From assembly GCA_009684525.1 (NCBI GenBank), contig WKKR01000003.1, positions 372,001 to 436,000 of the forward strand: a stretch of DNA of 64,000 nucleotides. Reading direction: 5' to 3'. The notes below the pieces were generated by a model. It worked only from the letters and a program-made list of their open reading frames with translations. It had not been told where the DNA came from and searched no databases. The stretch comes from Geobacter sp. Lineage in GTDB: Bacteria > Desulfobacterota > Desulfuromonadia > Geobacterales > DSM-12255. Of this stretch, positions 62,139 to 64,000 are shown piece by piece. Each line of letters opens with the position of its first letter. Positions within the stretch are counted from its first letter, which is position 1. Position numbers and translations under genes: made by a program.

Positions 62139-62415
62139 CGCATGCTGGTGAGATAACTTTGCCGGGGGCTCTGCCCCCGGTTTTTTTTTGGATATCGGCA
62201 AGGGTCTATGGTACATTCTGAACACGCGAATTTGTGCGATAATGCAGTCGTTTTTACCAATCCGGGTACATGAACGGCGTTGGATCAGAGGAGCGGGAGT
62301 GGCTGCAATTCTTTACCTGCACCGGGAATGCTGCACTGTTGATCCTGTGTGGAAATCTGCGAGCGTGTGCACCACAGCTCTTTGCATCAACCGCTCACTG
62401 CGAGACTGATCTGTC
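62139..62415. other. 277-bp gap before resB
   Basis: After the terminator the gap has no gene. TGCGATAAT (62235-62243) is a possible extended -10 for resB; a clear -35 is not seen. The ribosome site before the resB ATG is weak. Confidence 0.35.
62162..62190 (+). terminator. Intrinsic terminator after the adhesin-cytochrome gene
   Basis: CCGGGGGC pairs exactly with GCCCCCGG around TCT and is followed by nine Ts. It closes the cytochrome cluster. Confidence 0.9.
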
Positions 62416-63726
62416 ATGTGGTTGAAACGGTTCGTCACCAACAGAAAATTCATTACCGTCGTTTTTGTTCTCCTCATTGCGTCACTGCTACTGTCCAATT
62501 TTCTACCGCGGCCGGGGAGTATGCCGAGCGAACAGCCGCTCTGGTATACCCAATTCCCGGCCATTGCGCGACTGATTCATCTTCTCGGATTGAATGCTCT
62601 GCAAACCTCGATCTGGTTTTCCCTGCTCGGGGGATTGTTTCTCGTTTCACTGGCCTGTTCCACCTTTGATCAGGGACGACGCAGCTATCGACTTACCCGA
62701 CAATTGCCGCCGGAGTTGGGTGACGGCGGTCAGACGCTGCTGGTTGCTCCTGATGAGTTTCGTGCCTGTCTTCAGAGTGAGGGATATCTGCTGCTGGCGG
62801 ATAATGGCAGTGTCAGTCGGCATGTGAAGGCCCCGTGGGGGTATTGGGGGAATTTCCTGCTCCATCTGGGCATTACCCTGGTGGTCCTGTTCTCGTTCGT
62901 GCGCGTTCTTACTGAACAGAGGACGCTCCTCAGGATTGTCGAAGGGATTGATGTCTCGCGTTCAGACAGTGTTGCCGGCGAGATGGCCGGTCTCCTCGCC
63001 GGCAGGATGTCCTACCCGGCATCCGTCCGTCTTGAGCGTCTTGCACCGGCATTCTGGGACAATGACCAGTTACGGTCGCTTTCTGCCGACATGGTGCTGC
63101 GTGACGAACAGGGCCGGTCCGACAGGCTTGACCTCAAGGCGTTCGAGGGGAAGAATTTCCGCGGTCAGATGTTCTACCTGAGCCCGAAGTTCGGCACGGT
63201 CTTTTTCCTCCAGCTATACAGTGGTGTCGCCCCGCCGTTTGACGCTGTCCTCGCCATTGACAGGCCTCAGCGCAGAGACAAGGCCGGCTATGGCCAACTG
63301 TCACTGCCGGACGGGCACATGCACCTGAAGGCCAAGTACTACGCCGATGCCGAAAAAAAGGGGATGCTCTCGACGAACCCGCTGTTGGTGCTACGCCTGT
63401 ATGAGGGCGAACGGCTTTTGAACGAGATTGAACTGCTTCGCGGGGAAAGCAGGTCGCTCGGCCCTTACCTGGTGCGTCTGGACGATGTGCGCAGTAAGGC
63501 CGAGCTGCTTACTGTTGCAGGGTTCGGCGTATCCGGGATCTATTGCGGGTTTGCTGTCATCTTCATCGGCGCGGTGCTGGTCTATTGCTCGACCCCGCGC
63601 GAGGTAGTACTGCGAGAGACAAATGGCGCGGTCAGGGTGAACTGGAGCTCGGTCCGGTTCCGCGATCTCTACCGTGGTGAGGAGGAACGAATCATGTCGT
63701 GCTGCAGGGGAGAGACGAAACCATGA
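62416..63726 (+). CDS. resB: Cytochrome c biogenesis protein ResB
   Basis: A 436-residue System II (ResB/CcsB) protein. Early helices lie at about 12-30 and 65-88, another at about 143-165 (WGNFLLHLGITLVVLFSFV), and the last at about 385-405, with a large periplasmic domain between (about 170-385). ResB with ResC carries haem across the membrane and attaches it to CxxCH cysteines. Its gene follows the cytochrome cluster directly and overlaps resC by 4 bp (ATGA), so the pair is coupled. This System II copy may serve the unusual CxxxxCH/CxxxCH motifs of the cluster (inference). Confidence 0.9.
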   Translation: MWLKRFVTNRKFITVVFVLLIASLLLSNFLPRPGSMPSEQPLWYTQFPAIARLIHLLGLNALQTSIWFSLLGGLFLVSLACSTFDQGRRSYRLTRQLPPELGDGGQTLLVAPDEFRACLQSEGYLLLADNGSVSRHVKAPWGYWGNFLLHLGITLVVLFSFVRVLTEQRTLLRIVEGIDVSRSDSVAGEMAGLLAGRMSYPASVRLERLAPAFWDNDQLRSLSADMVLRDEQGRSDRLDLKAFEGKNFRGQMFYLSPKFGTVFFLQLYSGVAPPFDAVLAIDRPQRRDKAGYGQLSLPDGHMHLKAKYYADAEKKGMLSTNPLLVLRLYEGERLLNEIELLRGESRSLGPYLVRLDDVRSKAELLTVAGFGVSGIYCGFAVIFIGAVLVYCSTPREVVLRETNGAVRVNWSSVRFRDLYRGEEERIMSCCRGETKP

Positions 63727-64000
63727 ACAGCCAGTTTGCCTTGGTCACCGGTCTGCACTGGGGAGCGGTGGCCTTTTATGTCATTGCGACGATCTGCGCC
63801 GCATCGGGAGTGATCTTCGCCAACAGCCGCCTGGAGCGCTACGGGATGTACAGCGCCATTCCGGGCCTTGTGCTGCATGGTATCGCCCTGCTCGTCTGGT
63901 GGCGCGTGGTCGGTCATGGTCCGTACATGGACCGGTTCGAGATCCTCTCTTCCAACGCCTGGGTGATGCTCTCCCTCTTTCTCCTGGCGACCCGCTTCTA
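63723..64000 (+). CDS. resC: Cytochrome c assembly protein ResC/CcsA, 5' part only
   Basis: Translating from the ATG at 63723 gives at least 92 residues running off the window. Three hydrophobic helices are visible (about 14-31, 42-60 and 80-92), with RLERYGMYSAIPGLVLHGIA and GPYMDRFEILSSNAWVM; the last resembles the CcsA phrase for the start of the haem-handling region (P-x-NLYES-like). Its start overlaps resB by 4 bp. The tryptophan-rich WWD motif and the haem-ligand histidines expected further on are outside the window. Confidence 0.85.
   Translation, partial: MNSQFALVTGLHWGAVAFYVIATICAASGVIFANSRLERYGMYSAIPGLVLHGIALLVWWRVVGHGPYMDRFEILSSNAWVMLSLFLLATRF

Overview
The window is about 60% GC by eye, gene-dense, and looks like a chromosome segment of a Geobacter-type metal-reducing bacterium (Geobacterales, Desulfuromonadota). 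Pointers are several very large c-type cytochromes of the Geobacter CxxxxCH...CxxCH type, a c-heme motif inside a sensor kinase, sigma-54 regulation, a methionine synthase without the activation domain, and a fused radical SAM protein followed by RNase G, L21, L27 and Obg. The assignment rests on gene content, not on a database search.

Layout. 1-6.0 kb: a HEAT-type unknown protein (partial), poly(A) polymerase, a nitrosative-stress-like pair (YgbA-like protein and ferredoxin) behind an FNR/HcpR-like site, a 2-Cys peroxiredoxin, two tandem small exported proteins (TIGR04073-like) and a Lys/Ala-rich exported protein. 6.3-17.3 kb: housekeeping genes (fused radical SAM protein, rng, Rieske protein, rplU-rpmA, obgE, proB, proA, nadD-rsfS-rlmH). 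17.4-30 kb: a GGDEF-EAL protein, gpmI, an M23 peptidase, a deaminase, a HAD phosphatase, a MoxR/VWA/unknown trio, a purine permease, mobB, a putative metallopeptidase, a small anchored dihaem cytochrome. 30.2-37 kb: murI, a GerMN protein, metH, a split transketolase, a pseudopilin-like protein.

37.0-64 kb is the special region. A sensor kinase with a periplasmic CxxCH motif and a sigma-54 response regulator are followed by a -24/-12 promoter and then five large exported proteins. The first is an NHL propeller/Ig-like/dockerin-like protein. The next four are multihaem cytochromes in which I count by eye about 27, 45, 35 and 30 haem motifs (CxxCH, CxxxxCH and a few CxxxCH), about 137 in 19.3 kb. 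The second and third share a 2,945-bp segment that appears base-for-base identical. The fourth fuses TIG/IPT-like adhesive domains to a cytochrome. System II cytochrome c maturation genes (resB, start of resC) follow. The simplest reading is an inducible extracellular electron-transfer or haem-storage system, sensed by a haem kinase, switched on through sigma-54 and matured by a local ResBC pair. Function, haem occupancy and location are inferences.

I saw no tRNA, rRNA, CRISPR array, transposase or phage gene. The large direct repeat in the cytochrome genes is the main structural anomaly.
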